Shown here: positions 16,901 through 25,994 of the stretch, piece after piece
Layout of the letters: every line of letters begins with the position of its first letter
How positions within the stretch are numbered: position 1 is the stretch's first letter
Source: a bacterium
GTDB lineage: Bacteria; Planctomycetota; J058; JAJDCP01
Direction: 5' to 3'
DNA: 38,135 nucleotides
NCBI GenBank assembly: GCA_030428695.1
Contig: JAUIEM010000031.1
Span: forward strand, 1 to 38,135
Translations under genes and position numbers: made by a program
Notes under the pieces: model-generated
The model's input: the letters and a program-made list of their open reading frames with translations, nothing else
The model's database searches: none
What the model was told of the DNA's origin: nothing

Positions 16901-17806
16901 TCAGGGGGCGTGGTCGACGAAGAAGCGCGCGCCGAGGCTGACGGCGGGAAACACGACCGTGCCGTGCTCTTCCTCGGGGAACTCCCGGAACAGCACCGTC
17001 AGCCCCGCGCGCCCGGCGAGCCGCGCGGACAGCGCCCGGGCGTTCGTGACCATCCCGCGCGAGACCAGCAGCGCCGCGCGGGCGGCCGGTACGCCGGGGG
17101 CCGCCTCCTCCTCCCAGGTGCCGCAGGTCAGCAGCAGCCGAGGGCCGTCCTCGTCGGGAGGACTCGCGAGGAAGGCGTCCGCCCGCGTGAGGGTGGCGCG
17201 GTCGGCCCACCAGATCGACGGGCTCGACGCCAGGTAGGTCTGGAAGAGCCGCGGCCGCGAGAACAGCACGTCGAGGACGAACAGCCCGCCGAAGGAGTGG
17301 CCGAAGAGCGCTTGCCGCCGCGGATCGACGGCGTAGCGCCTGGCGATGGTCGGCATCAGCTCGAGCTCGATGAAGTCCATGAAGGCGGTGTTGCCGCCCG
17401 TCTCGAGCGCGGCGAAGGCGGGCGGGAGCGTGCGCAGGAAGTCCTCCGACGCCGGACCGACCAGGTCGAAGGCGCGCCGCCTGCGGAACACGGCCTCGTC
17501 TTCCTCGGGGTAGCCGATCCCGACCACGCAGATCCCCGGGACGGGGGGACGCAACGAGCGGCAGGCCTCGCGGACGAGGGGAAAGTAGCGGTGGGCGTCC
17601 GTGACGTAGAGCACCGGACAGCCCGGCTCCGGGATCGCGCCCTCTGGAGGCGCGACGAAGATGCGGTAGGTGCGCCCGGAGCGAGCGACCATGTCGAGCT
17701 GCTCGGTCCCCGGGAGGTCGACGCGCGCGTCCCGCGCACCGTCCTGGACGGTGGCGCAGGAGGGCAGGAGCAGGCACAGCGCCAGACCGAGCAACCTGCG
17801 CTTCAT
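16901..17806 (-). CDS. Lipoprotein alpha/beta-hydrolase esterase
   Basis: The start at 17806 (MKRRLLGLALCLLLPSC) overlaps the stop of the upstream permease (ATGA). A signal with lipobox L14-P15-S16-C17 marks it as a lipoprotein; Pro at -2 is slightly unusual. The 301-residue protein has the alpha/beta-hydrolase order: a first strand near CPVLYVTDAHRYFPLV, the nucleophile elbow FGHSFGGLF with Ser171, and a late His281 in EEEHGTVVF. This resembles the predicted-hydrolase group that includes siderophore esterases of the IroE/Fes kind and S-formylglutathione-type hydrolases. It probably cleaves ester bonds on a periplasmic or surface substrate. It is the last gene of the double ABC/FtsX operon, which suggests that the substrate is related to what the transporters move or extract. 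Confidence 0.82.
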   Translation of the reverse strand: MKRRLLGLALCLLLPSCATVQDGARDARVDLPGTEQLDMVARSGRTYRIFVAPPEGAIPEPGCPVLYVTDAHRYFPLVREACRSLRPPVPGICVVGIGYPEEDEAVFRRRRAFDLVGPASEDFLRTLPPAFAALETGGNTAFMDFIELELMPTIARRYAVDPRRQALFGHSFGGLFVLDVLFSRPRLFQTYLASSPSIWWADRATLTRADAFLASPPDEDGPRLLLTCGTWEEEAAPGVPAARAALLVSRGMVTNARALSARLAGRAGLTVLFREFPEEEHGTVVFPAVSLGARFFVDHAP

Positions 17807-20568
17807 GACCCGCCCCTGCCCCGCTGCAGGAGCGTCAGGGGCCGCGTCCGGGCGATGGAGAGCGCCGGCCAGAGCGCGGTCAGCCCGGACAGTCCGAGCG
17901 CGAACACCAGGCCGATGAGCACCGGTAGCACCGGCAGCGCCAGGGGCGGGTGCATGCCCCCGAAGAAGCTGATGTGCTGGGAGTAGCCCGCGCCGCACCA
18001 GCCGGCGAGGACGCCGAAGGCGACGCTGAACACGCAGGCGATCACGCCGATCAGCAGGCCCTCGGCGACGATCGCCCGGATCAGGCTGAAGCGGGTGAAG
18101 CCCAGGCCCCGCAGCACGCCCATCTCCCAGTAGCGGGCGCGCACCGAGGCGAGCATCACGTTCAACACGCCGAAGCAGGCGACGACCAGGGCGATCAGCG
18201 GCAGGACGCTGATCACCCAGAGCCAGCGCCCGGCGGTCTGCAGCGTCATCGCGCGGATCGCGTCGGCCGTGATGACGCGTGCGTAGGGGCTGCCGTCCGT
18301 CACGATGCCGGCCGTGGCCTCGCGCCCGAGGAGCGCGCCGTACAGCTTCGCGGCCTCCGCCTCGATGCGCAGGGGATCGGCGCCGTCGCTGAAGCCGAAC
18401 CAGACGTGCGAGGTCCGCGGCAGGTCGAAGTCCGCGGCGACGGCGGCGTAGCCGGCGAAGATCAGGGCCGCGGCCCGGTGGTTGCGCGTGCGGAAGGAGG
18501 TGTGCTTGGTCTGCCAGTGCCAGCCGGGCAGGCGGACGGCGCCGACGATCTCATAGTGGACCGGCTGATCCGGGGCCTCCGGGGGCACCATCGCGAAGGA
18601 GTCGCCGAGCTGCAGCCCCGCTTCCCGCAGGAAGTGGTCCGGCACCACGCAGGCCCGGCCTGCCGCGAGCCGCCGCGCGGCCTCCTCGGGGCTGCCTTCC
18701 ACCCAGTCGAAGGGCAGCAGCGGCCGCGCGCCGAGCAGCGCACGCGCGGGGTCGACGCCCGCGATCACGACGTTGTTCTGGCGGACGACGGAGGCGTTCT
18801 CGGCGCTGCCGGTGATGTCCTCGGCCAGCATCGGCTGCTCCACCACCACCGGCAGGGTCCGCGCGGGATCGACGCCGGGCAGCCGGCCGACCTCGGCGGC
18901 CTGCGCGGGGGGGACGCCATCGGGGCTGAAGTAGACGATCGCGTCCGGCACCCAGGCGCCGGGGACGAAGGCGCCGAGCATCGTGTGTCCCCAGACCTGG
19001 ACGGCGACGAACAGGCCCAGGCCCACCGTCATCGACAGCGCCGCGCCGACCGTCCGCCAGCGGTGGCTGCTGACCTGGCTGAACAGTAGCCGCGGCTGGA
19101 TACCGAGCAGCCGCGCCAGCAGCGGGCCGATGGCGCGGTCCGCGAGGCTGACCACGGCCGGCGCGAGCAGCAGCAGGCCGGCGCACATGCAGCCGTAGCC
19201 GACGGCCATCGCGAGGTAGATCCCCGCGTCGAAGTCCGGGGGAGCGAGGAAGGCGAGGACGGGGTTGACCGCCAGCAGGCCGAGCCCGAGCCCGGCGGCG
19301 CCACTCCAGGCGCGCCCGGGGCCGGAGGAGGCATCGCCGAAGTCCCCCGCCAACGCGTCGACCGGGCGGACCCGGACCGCGCGCCAGGCGGGCACGGTCG
19401 ACGCGAGCAGCGCCCCGCCGTAGGCCGCGACGGTCGCGAGCGTCAGGCTGTGGCCGCCCAGCGTCGCGCCGTGGCGCAGCAGGCCGCCCATCCCCTGCTC
19501 GAGCGCCTGGAGCGCGCCGTAGCCGAGCGCCAGCCCTCCGGCCAGGCCGATGCTGGCGAGGAACAGGCTCTCCAGCACGACGAGGCCGACGACCTGGCCC
19601 CGGGTGAAGCGCAGCGAGCGCAGGATCGCGAACTGGCGGATGCGCTCGCTGACCCCCATGTTCAGCGTGCAGAAGATCACGAGCAGCGACACCAGCATCG
19701 AGAGCGCGGTCGCCGCGTAGGACTGGAGCTTGATGTTCTCGGCCGAGGCGCTCTCGTCGAGGGCCTCCTCGATGTCGAAGGCCTCCTGGAACTGCAGCGG
19801 CGTCGCGAAGCCGCTCAGCCGCGGTCCCCAGGCGAAGCGGAAGGTGTTGACATCGACCTCGTCGGCGACCGCGACGCCGGCGAAGTTGATCACGACGGGC
19901 GAGCCGTGCAGTGACGCGGCAGCTTCCATGCGCACGAAGACGTCGCCAGCGCCGGGACAGAGGACCTTCAACGCGGTGTTGTCGTAGGCGACGACCACGT
20001 CCGGCGCGTCGAGCACGCCGACCACCCGCAGGAGCTGGCGGTGCCGGCCCTGCCCCGCGAGGAGCTCGCCGCCGACGTCGACGCCGAGCCGCGCCGCCGC
20101 GTTGTCGCTCAGCACCGCCTCGCTCGCGGCCTCGATCCACCGTCCGCGCAGGATGGAGAACGGCGCCTCGGCTACGTCGGTGGCGAGGATCATCGGGTCG
20201 GGCAGCGGGCGCTGCGGCCCGGAGGGCGCCGCCGGCTCGGGGACCCCGGGCCCGCGGGTCTTGACCGCGACCGGCGCCCGCTTCGCCCCCATCGGCTCGA
20301 CCGCGGTGACCGCGGGGTCGGAGCGCAGCGCGTCCAGGGCGTCGTCGGGGACGGCGATGGCGGTCGCGGAGGCGACCGCGGCCACCGACAGCTCGTAGCG
20401 GCCGAGGCCCCGCTCCGCGAAGTTGTCGAAGGTCTTGAGCAGCGCGTCGTAGCCGCTCGCCACCCACACCACCATGCACACGGAGCAGACCGTCGCCAGC
20501 GCGGCCAGGCCGTTGCGGACGGGGCGCGCGCGGAGGTAGGCCCAGGTCAGGCCGAGCACCTTGCCCAT
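17803..20568 (-). CDS. ABC transporter permease, FtsX/MacB type, double module
   Basis: The ATG at 20568 (MGKVLGLTWAYLRARPVRN) shares one base with the stop of its ATPase gene (TGATG). The 921 residues hold two FtsX modules: an N-terminal membrane helix, a periplasmic domain of about 230 residues, a helix bundle (TALSMLVSLLVIFCTLNMGV, ERIRQFAILRSLRFTRGQVV), then a second periplasmic domain and a second bundle (ARYWEMGVLRGLGFTRFSLI). ERIRQFAILRSLG-like and MGVLRGLGFT segments are hallmark FtsX coupling-helix motifs. Such type VII ABC permeases do not usually carry substrates through the membrane; they use ATP to do work in the periplasm, such as lipoprotein release, efflux through a partner or hydrolase activation. 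Its partner ATPase is the adjacent 20568-21314 gene. No MacA-like adaptor is seen nearby. Confidence 0.88.
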   Translation of the reverse strand: MGKVLGLTWAYLRARPVRNGLAALATVCSVCMVVWVASGYDALLKTFDNFAERGLGRYELSVAAVASATAIAVPDDALDALRSDPAVTAVEPMGAKRAPVAVKTRGPGVPEPAAPSGPQRPLPDPMILATDVAEAPFSILRGRWIEAASEAVLSDNAAARLGVDVGGELLAGQGRHRQLLRVVGVLDAPDVVVAYDNTALKVLCPGAGDVFVRMEAAASLHGSPVVINFAGVAVADEVDVNTFRFAWGPRLSGFATPLQFQEAFDIEEALDESASAENIKLQSYAATALSMLVSLLVIFCTLNMGVSERIRQFAILRSLRFTRGQVVGLVVLESLFLASIGLAGGLALGYGALQALEQGMGGLLRHGATLGGHSLTLATVAAYGGALLASTVPAWRAVRVRPVDALAGDFGDASSGPGRAWSGAAGLGLGLLAVNPVLAFLAPPDFDAGIYLAMAVGYGCMCAGLLLLAPAVVSLADRAIGPLLARLLGIQPRLLFSQVSSHRWRTVGAALSMTVGLGLFVAVQVWGHTMLGAFVPGAWVPDAIVYFSPDGVPPAQAAEVGRLPGVDPARTLPVVVEQPMLAEDITGSAENASVVRQNNVVIAGVDPARALLGARPLLPFDWVEGSPEEAARRLAAGRACVVPDHFLREAGLQLGDSFAMVPPEAPDQPVHYEIVGAVRLPGWHWQTKHTSFRTRNHRAAALIFAGYAAVAADFDLPRTSHVWFGFSDGADPLRIEAEAAKLYGALLGREATAGIVTDGSPYARVITADAIRAMTLQTAGRWLWVISVLPLIALVVACFGVLNVMLASVRARYWEMGVLRGLGFTRFSLIRAIVAEGLLIGVIACVFSVAFGVLAGWCGAGYSQHISFFGGMHPPLALPVLPVLIGLVFALGLSGLTALWPALSIARTRPLTLLQRGRGGS

Positions 20569-21314
20569 CAGGAGGTCTCCACGGGGAGGCGCAGCGCCTC
20601 CTGGTAGCGGTTCATGATGGTCTGCGGGTCCTGCGTGTCCCCGGTGGGGAAGTCGGTCAGCTCCGCGCCGTCGCGCAGGACGACGACCCGGTCTCCCCAC
20701 ATCGCCACCGACGGCTCGTGGGTGACGACGACGATGGTGCGCTTCTGCTCGGTACACAGCGCGCGCAAGAGCGCGCAGATCGACTGTCCGGAGACCGAGT
20801 CGAGGCTGCCGGTCGGCTCGTCGGCCAGCACGATCGAGGGGTCGGTGATCAGCGCCCGCGCGATCGCGACGCGCTGCTGCTCCCCGCCGGACAGGGCGTC
20901 GGGCCGATGCGCGCGGCGCTCCTTGAGGTCCAGCCGCTCGAGCAGGGCCTCGACCTTCGCGTCGACGTCCGGCACCTCGCAGGCCGGGAGGCGGATGTTG
21001 TCCTCGGCCGTCAGCACCGGGATCAGGTTGAAGGCCTGGAAGATCAGGCCGATGTGCCGCCCACGGAAGCGGGTCAGCCGCGCGTCGGAGAGCGCGGCGA
21101 GGTCTTGACCCGCGACCGCTACGCGGCCTTCGTCCAGGTCGGTCAGGCCCGCCATCGCGTGCAGCAGGGTGCTCTTGCCGGAGCCGGAGGCGCCCATGAT
21201 CACGACGAGCTCGCCGGCCTCGACCGTCAGGTTCACGCGCCGGAGCGCCTCGACGCAGGTGTCGCCGCGGTGGAAGCGCTTGACCGCGGACTCGACCTCA
21301 AGGGGAGGGGGCAT
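20568..21314 (-). CDS. ABC transporter ATP-binding protein, LolD/MacB-like
   Basis: A 248-residue stand-alone ATPase powers the downstream permease. The visible landmarks are Walker A GASGSGKST (41-49), the Q-loop FQAFNLIPVL (Q93), the signature LSGGEQQRVAIARAL (141-155), Walker B IVLADEPTGSLD (161-172) and the H-loop VVTHEP. The Q-loop FQAFNL and ADEPTGSLD are typical of the LolD/MacB/FtsE group. The start at 21314 (MPPPLEVESAVKRFHRGDT) lies 9 bases after the stop of the upstream permease. Its stop overlaps the next permease start, so ATPase and permease are made together. It is a paralogue of the ATPase at 24146-24922, with the same order of motifs. Confidence 0.93.
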   Translation of the reverse strand: MPPPLEVESAVKRFHRGDTCVEALRRVNLTVEAGELVVIMGASGSGKSTLLHAMAGLTDLDEGRVAVAGQDLAALSDARLTRFRGRHIGLIFQAFNLIPVLTAEDNIRLPACEVPDVDAKVEALLERLDLKERRAHRPDALSGGEQQRVAIARALITDPSIVLADEPTGSLDSVSGQSICALLRALCTEQKRTIVVVTHEPSVAMWGDRVVVLRDGAELTDFPTGDTQDPQTIMNRYQEALRLPVETS

Positions 21315-21323
21315 CGGTTGTCC

Positions 21324-24149
21324 TCACTGGGCCAGACGGCCGGCCTGGATGAATTGCAGGGGCTTCTTCCGCGCGACCAGCCACGCGGGCAGCAGCGCCG
21401 CCCCGACGCAGACCACCAGCCCGACCGCGAGGCCGATGCCGATGCCGGTCCAGGGGACGACCAGGTCGGGCGTGTGCCCGGCGAAGAAGAAGAACAGGCT
21501 CGACAGGCGCGTCCCCGCCCAGCCGAGGGAGACGCCGGCCACCACGCTGAGCAGGGCGGTCGCGACCCACAGCTGGAGGGACTCGCTGAGGACCAGCCGC
21601 ATCAGCTGCCCGCGGGTCATGCCGATCGAGCGCAGGATGCCGAACTGCCAGGAGCGCCCGCGGACCGAGGCGAGGATGGCGTTGCACACCGCCAGCGATG
21701 AGATCAGCAGCATCACCAGGGGCAGGATGGTGAACGACCAGATCGTGCGGCCGCCGTGCCCGGCGAGCCGGGTGCGGATCCCGTCGCGGTCGGTGATCGT
21801 GATCGCCAGGAGCTCCGCGGGGTCGACGCCCGCCTGCCGCGCCAGCGGCGCGATCCGGGGCAGGGCCTGCGTCAGGGCGAGCGGCTCGACCGCCGCCTCG
21901 AGGGCCGACGCGACCGCGCTACCGAACATCCCTCGAGCCCCGCCCGGTCCGGTCGGGGCGGGCGGTCTGGCGGTCGCCAGCGGGCCGTCGGGGGTCAGGT
22001 CGAACCAGAAGTGCTTGACGCGGTCGAGGGCGTAGTCGCGCGACGCCTGCTCGAAGTCGACCAGCAGCAGGGCGACGGCGCGGATCGCCCGCGAGCGCGC
22101 GCCGGACATCTTGGTCAGCCAGTTCCAGCCGGGCATCGAGGCGATCGCCGCGACGGTGTATTCGACCTCCTGGCCGTCGCCCGGCCGCACGACGCTGAAG
22201 CTGTCCCCGAGGGCGAGGCCGCAGTGGGTCGCGAAGTGGTCGGGGATGACGCACCGCCCCGGCTGCCGCAGCTCCTCGACCAGCCCCGCGCGGTCGCCGG
22301 CCTCGAGCTCGAGGTCGAAGAGCGGGTCGGAGCCGCCGAAGGCGCGCGCGGGGTCTACGCCCATCACCAGCACGTGCTGCATGTCGTCGTGGATGTGCGC
22401 GAAGCCCGGGCTCTCGAGGGTGGCCTGGCTCAGCCGCGGCTGCTCGGTGATCGTCGGCAGGAAGCGCGCGCCGTCGACGCCGGGGATCTCCGCGACGGCG
22501 TCGACCGCATCGAGGGTGACCCCGGCCGGCTCGAGGTGGACCTGCATGCGCGGGAGCACCTCGGTCGGCATGAAGGGCACGAGCATCGAGAAACCCCAGA
22601 CCAGGCTGGTGATGTACAGCGCCAGCCCCGCCGACAGGGCGGTGGTGGTGCCGACGCTGCGGCCGAGGTTGCGGCTGAGCTGTTGGCGCAGGAAGCGCCG
22701 GTCCAGCCGGAACAGACCCGCGGTCGCCGGTCCGAAGAGCCGTTCGCTCAGCTTGATCACGAGCGGCGTGAGGAACGCGAAGCCGAGGATCATCAGCAGC
22801 GAGCCGAACACCGGCGTGTAGAAGCCGACCCTGTCGCTGTGGAACAGGCCGAGCACCTCCCGGACCGGCTCATGGCGGCCGAGCATGACGATGGCCGGGT
22901 TGACGACGATCAGCGCGAGGCCCGCGACGGTCAGCCCGACGGGGATCTGGCGCGCGGGCTTCTGGCCGACCCCTCTGAGCAGGTCGATCGGCTTGCTGGT
23001 CGTCACCTGCCAGGTCGGGCCGAGCGCCGCGAGCAGGCTGCCGACCAGGGTGCAGCCGAGGGAGATGCCCAGGATCATCGGCGGCGGAACGAGACCGTCC
23101 ATCAGCTGCGGGGCGAGCAGGTTCGTGCCCGCACTGAGCAGGATGTTGCCGAGCAGCCAACCGACCAGGCCGAGGCTCAACGCCTCTCCGCAGACCAGGA
23201 CCACGGCCTGCGTCCGGGACAGGGCCAGAGCCCGCAGGACCGCGAACTGGCGCAGGCGGGCGCGGGCGCCGACGCTGACCGACAGGAAGATGACGAAGCC
23301 GACCACCAGGGTCCAGAGGAAGGTCGAGGAGGCGTTGAGCATCGCCCCCATCTCGCTCTCCTCGTTGCCGATGAAGTCCTGGGCGTCACCGACGGTGCTG
23401 CGCAGCTCGGCCGGCGGGTAGGCGCTGTAGCAGCGGTCCTCCCAGCGGTCGACGAAGGCCTGGACGTCCGCGCCGTCGCGCAGGGCGAAGCCGACGAGGT
23501 TCGGCTGCTCCGCGAGGGAGCCGAGCGCGGCGGCCTGGGACCGGTGCACCCAGATGTCCGCGTGGTGGGGCGGGGGCAGGATGGGAAGCCGGGGGCCGGT
23601 CCGCTCCGCCAGGCGCAGGATGCCGACCACGCGGAGCCGTAGCGGCGCGGCCGTCTGCGTCACCACCAGGCTGTCCCCGACCGCGAGCTTCGCGCTCGCG
23701 GCGAAGGTCGAGGAGACGACCGCCTCGGCGACGGTCGGGTCGGCGCCGAGCCAGGCGCCCGCCTCCAGCGGCTCGGAGGGCTGGGGCGCGTCGCTGCCGA
23801 TGACCCGCGTCCCGCCGAGCGGACCCCGCCCCGGGGGCAGCGGGGGGTGGACGACGCGGGCGTTGTAGACCGACACGGCGGCGTCGGCATCGGCGACCGC
23901 CTCGTCGGCCCGCATCGCGGCGACGAGCTCCTGGGGGAGGACCTTCCCCCCCATCGTCCGCGGCAGGATCAGCGCGTCGAAGCGTCCGAGCTGCTGCGAG
24001 TTCTCGAGCATCCGCTGGTGGGTGCTCGACAGGGACATCAGGTTGAAGCCGACCCCCGCGACGGCGATGGCGACGGCGAGGGTAGTGGTCAGCAGGCGCC
24101 CGCGTTGCCGGCGGGCCTGCGCGAGGATCAGCAGCAGGATCGGTTTCAT
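21324..24149 (-). CDS. ABC transporter permease, FtsX/MacB type, second paralogue
   Basis: The ATG at 24149 (MKPILLLILAQARRQRGRLL) overlaps the stop of its ATPase gene (ATGA). The 941 residues show the same double FtsX layout as the paralogue at 17803-20568. A first helix (TTTLAVAIAVAGVGFNLMSL) is followed by a periplasmic domain, a bundle with ARLRQFAVLRALALSRTQAV, a second periplasmic domain with GVDPARAFGGSDPLF, and a final bundle with RSWQFGILRSIGMTRGQLMR. Both permeases share the segment GVDPARA-(F/L)-x-x-x-x-P-L-x-x-F/L and the PDHF motif (CVIPDHF here, CVVPDHF in the paralogue), so they arose by duplication. They may form a heterodimer, or two transporters for related jobs. The role is probably mechanical work on an envelope lipoprotein or lipid. 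Confidence 0.88.
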   Translation of the reverse strand: MKPILLLILAQARRQRGRLLTTTLAVAIAVAGVGFNLMSLSSTHQRMLENSQQLGRFDALILPRTMGGKVLPQELVAAMRADEAVADADAAVSVYNARVVHPPLPPGRGPLGGTRVIGSDAPQPSEPLEAGAWLGADPTVAEAVVSSTFAASAKLAVGDSLVVTQTAAPLRLRVVGILRLAERTGPRLPILPPPHHADIWVHRSQAAALGSLAEQPNLVGFALRDGADVQAFVDRWEDRCYSAYPPAELRSTVGDAQDFIGNEESEMGAMLNASSTFLWTLVVGFVIFLSVSVGARARLRQFAVLRALALSRTQAVVLVCGEALSLGLVGWLLGNILLSAGTNLLAPQLMDGLVPPPMILGISLGCTLVGSLLAALGPTWQVTTSKPIDLLRGVGQKPARQIPVGLTVAGLALIVVNPAIVMLGRHEPVREVLGLFHSDRVGFYTPVFGSLLMILGFAFLTPLVIKLSERLFGPATAGLFRLDRRFLRQQLSRNLGRSVGTTTALSAGLALYITSLVWGFSMLVPFMPTEVLPRMQVHLEPAGVTLDAVDAVAEIPGVDGARFLPTITEQPRLSQATLESPGFAHIHDDMQHVLVMGVDPARAFGGSDPLFDLELEAGDRAGLVEELRQPGRCVIPDHFATHCGLALGDSFSVVRPGDGQEVEYTVAAIASMPGWNWLTKMSGARSRAIRAVALLLVDFEQASRDYALDRVKHFWFDLTPDGPLATARPPAPTGPGGARGMFGSAVASALEAAVEPLALTQALPRIAPLARQAGVDPAELLAITITDRDGIRTRLAGHGGRTIWSFTILPLVMLLISSLAVCNAILASVRGRSWQFGILRSIGMTRGQLMRLVLSESLQLWVATALLSVVAGVSLGWAGTRLSSLFFFFAGHTPDLVVPWTGIGIGLAVGLVVCVGAALLPAWLVARKKPLQFIQAGRLAQ

Positions 24150-24922
24150 GCGGGCTGACCCTCGGCTTCGCGCACCCGCAGCTGATCGAGGTAGTGCTGG
24201 CCGAGCTCGCCGACCGTGCCGAAGCGCTCCTTCGGCAGCTCTTCGATCAGCGCGCCGTCGCGCATGATCAGGATGCGATCGGCGAAGTGGGCCACGGCGG
24301 GGTTGTGCGTGACCATCAGCACCGTCGAGCCGTTCTCCCGGCAGGTGGAGGTCAGGAGCGCGCAGAGGCTGTGGCTGTTGCCGGTGTCGAGGTTGCCGGT
24401 CGGCTCGTCCGCGAGGAGCAGGGCCGGGCCGGTCACCAGGGCCCGCGCGATCGCGACCCGCTGTTGCTCCCCGCCGCTCATCGCGTCGGGCAGCCGGCCG
24501 CTGGCATCCTCGATGCCGAGGGCCGCGATCAGCGCCTCCGGCTCGCCCGCCTTCAGGGCGGTGCCGCCGAGCATCGCCGGCAGGACGATGTTCTCCCGGC
24601 CGCTCAGGTCGGGGATCAGGTTCGCTGCCTGGAAGACCAGCCCGATGTGCTGGCGGCGGAAGAGGGTTCGACGCGACTCGCTCAGCCCGAGCATGTCGAG
24701 GCCGTCGATGCTGATCGCGCCGTCGTCGGGGTCGGTCAGGCCGGCGATCAGGTGCAGCAGCGTGCTCTTTCCGCAGCCGCTCGGGCCCATGACGGCGACG
24801 AGCTCGCCGCGGGCGACCGTGAAGGAGACGTCCGTCACCGCCTGCACGGAGCTCCGGCCGTAGGGGAAGGACTTGGTCAGGGCGCTGACGCGCAGAAGGG
24901 GATCGACAGGTTCCGGGCTCAT
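24146..24922 (-). CDS. ABC transporter ATP-binding protein, first gene of the double ABC/FtsX operon
   Basis: The start at 24922 (MSPEPVDPLLRVSALTKSF) is preferred to an in-frame GTG 39 bases upstream because it leaves a normal N-terminus and a GGGAGA-like site upstream. The 258 residues contain Walker A GPSGCGKST (46-54), the Q-loop FQAANLIPDLSG (from F98), the signature MSGGEQQRVAIARAL (148-162), Walker B ALLLADEPTGNLD (167-179) and the H-loop MVTHNP. It is of the LolD/MacB group, and its stop overlaps the permease start at 24149. This is the promoter-proximal gene of the five-gene operon ending with the esterase. The 139 bases between it and the upstream pseudopilin gene carry a hairpin without a T-run, so read-through from the pseudopilin is possible. 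Confidence 0.92.
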   Translation of the reverse strand: MSPEPVDPLLRVSALTKSFPYGRSSVQAVTDVSFTVARGELVAVMGPSGCGKSTLLHLIAGLTDPDDGAISIDGLDMLGLSESRRTLFRRQHIGLVFQAANLIPDLSGRENIVLPAMLGGTALKAGEPEALIAALGIEDASGRLPDAMSGGEQQRVAIARALVTGPALLLADEPTGNLDTGNSHSLCALLTSTCRENGSTVLMVTHNPAVAHFADRILIMRDGALIEELPKERFGTVGELGQHYLDQLRVREAEGQPA

Positions 24923-25016
24923 CGTGGCTCTCGTCTCCCAGGCGTTGGTGGAAGCGCCCACGCAGGCGACGCTCGCGACCCGCTGTCGAAAGGGGCCGCG
25001 AGCGGCGACGCGCGCA

Positions 25017-25041
25017 CCGGACTCCGCATCGCGAAGTCCGG
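25017..25041 (-). terminator. Hairpin downstream of the major pseudopilin gene
   Basis: CCGGACT (25017-25023) and AGTCCGG (25035-25041) pair perfectly across an 11-base loop, 20 bases after the pseudopilin stop on the minus strand. No T-run follows, so it is at best a weak or factor-assisted terminator. It may instead stabilise the 3' end of an abundant pilin message while letting some transcription reach the ABC operon. Confidence 0.35.
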
Positions 25042-25061
25042 CCCCGCGCGGGCGCTCCGGA

Positions 25062-25994
25062 TCAGTTGCGGTTGGTGCGTGTCGCCCAGCTCTGTGCGAG
25101 GTGCGCGTTCTTGCCCGTCGGGTCGAGGATCGCGACCGGGTAGGGCGGGGTCGTGTCGGTCGGCGAGCCCGAGCGGGGCATCGCGATGACCAGCAGGTAG
25201 CGGTCGTAGTGGCCGTCGGTGACGATCGGGCTGATGGGGATCTCCTCGAGGCCGCCGAGCTGGTCGCCGATCAGCGTGCAGTCCTTGCCGATGCCGAAGA
25301 CGAAGAAGCGCTTGGTGTTGAGGGCGTTGTCCCGACCGGTGTCGCTCAGGGTGAAGCCGCTGCGGGGGAAGTCCGTGGTGTCCGCCAGGTCGACGCCGAA
25401 GTCCCGGTACAGGAGCATGCCGCTCTGGGGCGTGGTCGGGCTGACCATCGCGACGTAATCGCCCGCCGCGAGCTCGCGCTCTTCCTTCACGTAGTTCTCG
25501 TGGTTGAAGCTCGCGAACTTGTCGGTGTCGTTGTTGATGTCCATCACCGTGGTCAGGCCGGCCGCGGCGAGCATGTCGACGTCTGCCTGCGAGAGGACCT
25601 CGAGGATCAGGGCCTGACCGTAGCCGTCGGTGCAGTGGTCGTGGATGCCCTTGAAGTTCGCGCCGGTGTCGAGGACGCCGTCGTCGTCCGCGTCGGTCCC
25701 GAAGTACATGATCTCGGCGACGTCACCCGCGTCGAAGACACGGCTGGCGCCGGCGGTCACATCGGTGCTCAGGAGGGAGTCGACCCGGTTCGGGATGCTC
25801 CCGCTGTGCAGGGTGCTGTGGGTCTTGACCGCGGAGGTCGTCCGCTTGATGTTCGCGATGTTGAGCGATTCCTTGGCTTCTTGCTCCGAACCGGACAGGA
25901 GCTGAACCGCAAGGGCGCTGATGAACGCGATGATCGAGACGACCACCAGCAGCTCGATCAATGTAAAGCCTCGTTGGGCGATGGTCTTGTTCAT
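25062..25994 (-). CDS. Major-type pseudopilin/prepilin
   Basis: The ATG at 25994 (MNKTIAQRGFTLIELLVVVS) has AAGAGG upstream. It gives a short nine-residue leader ending in Gly, with FTLIE after the cut and a hydrophobic helix (LLVVVSIIAFISALAVQLL): a classic type III signal cut and methylated by a prepilin peptidase. At 310 residues it is longer than a normal GspG (about 140). The head includes GTDADDDGVLDTGANF, an Asp-rich loop of the calcium-binding kind; GspG pseudopilins bind calcium, though at a different site. No prepilin peptidase gene is in the window. The gene is divergent from the ten-gene secretion operon across 565 bases and probably supplies the main filament subunit, or a large subunit. 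The length and insertion leave open a type IV pilin-like role. Confidence 0.88.
   Translation of the reverse strand: MNKTIAQRGFTLIELLVVVSIIAFISALAVQLLSGSEQEAKESLNIANIKRTTSAVKTHSTLHSGSIPNRVDSLLSTDVTAGASRVFDAGDVAEIMYFGTDADDDGVLDTGANFKGIHDHCTDGYGQALILEVLSQADVDMLAAAGLTTVMDINNDTDKFASFNHENYVKEERELAAGDYVAMVSPTTPQSGMLLYRDFGVDLADTTDFPRSGFTLSDTGRDNALNTKRFFVFGIGKDCTLIGDQLGGLEEIPISPIVTDGHYDRYLLVIAMPRSGSPTDTTPPYPVAILDPTGKNAHLAQSWATRTNRN

Noticed and set aside
21756..23642. A 628-codon plus-strand frame across the second permease
   Set aside because: Antisense to FtsX motifs; Asp/Arg/Gly/Gln-rich product.
16901..24922. MacAB-TolC macrolide efflux system
   Set aside because: The ATPases are separate from the permeases, each permease has two FtsX modules, and no MacA adaptor or TolC-like gene is present.
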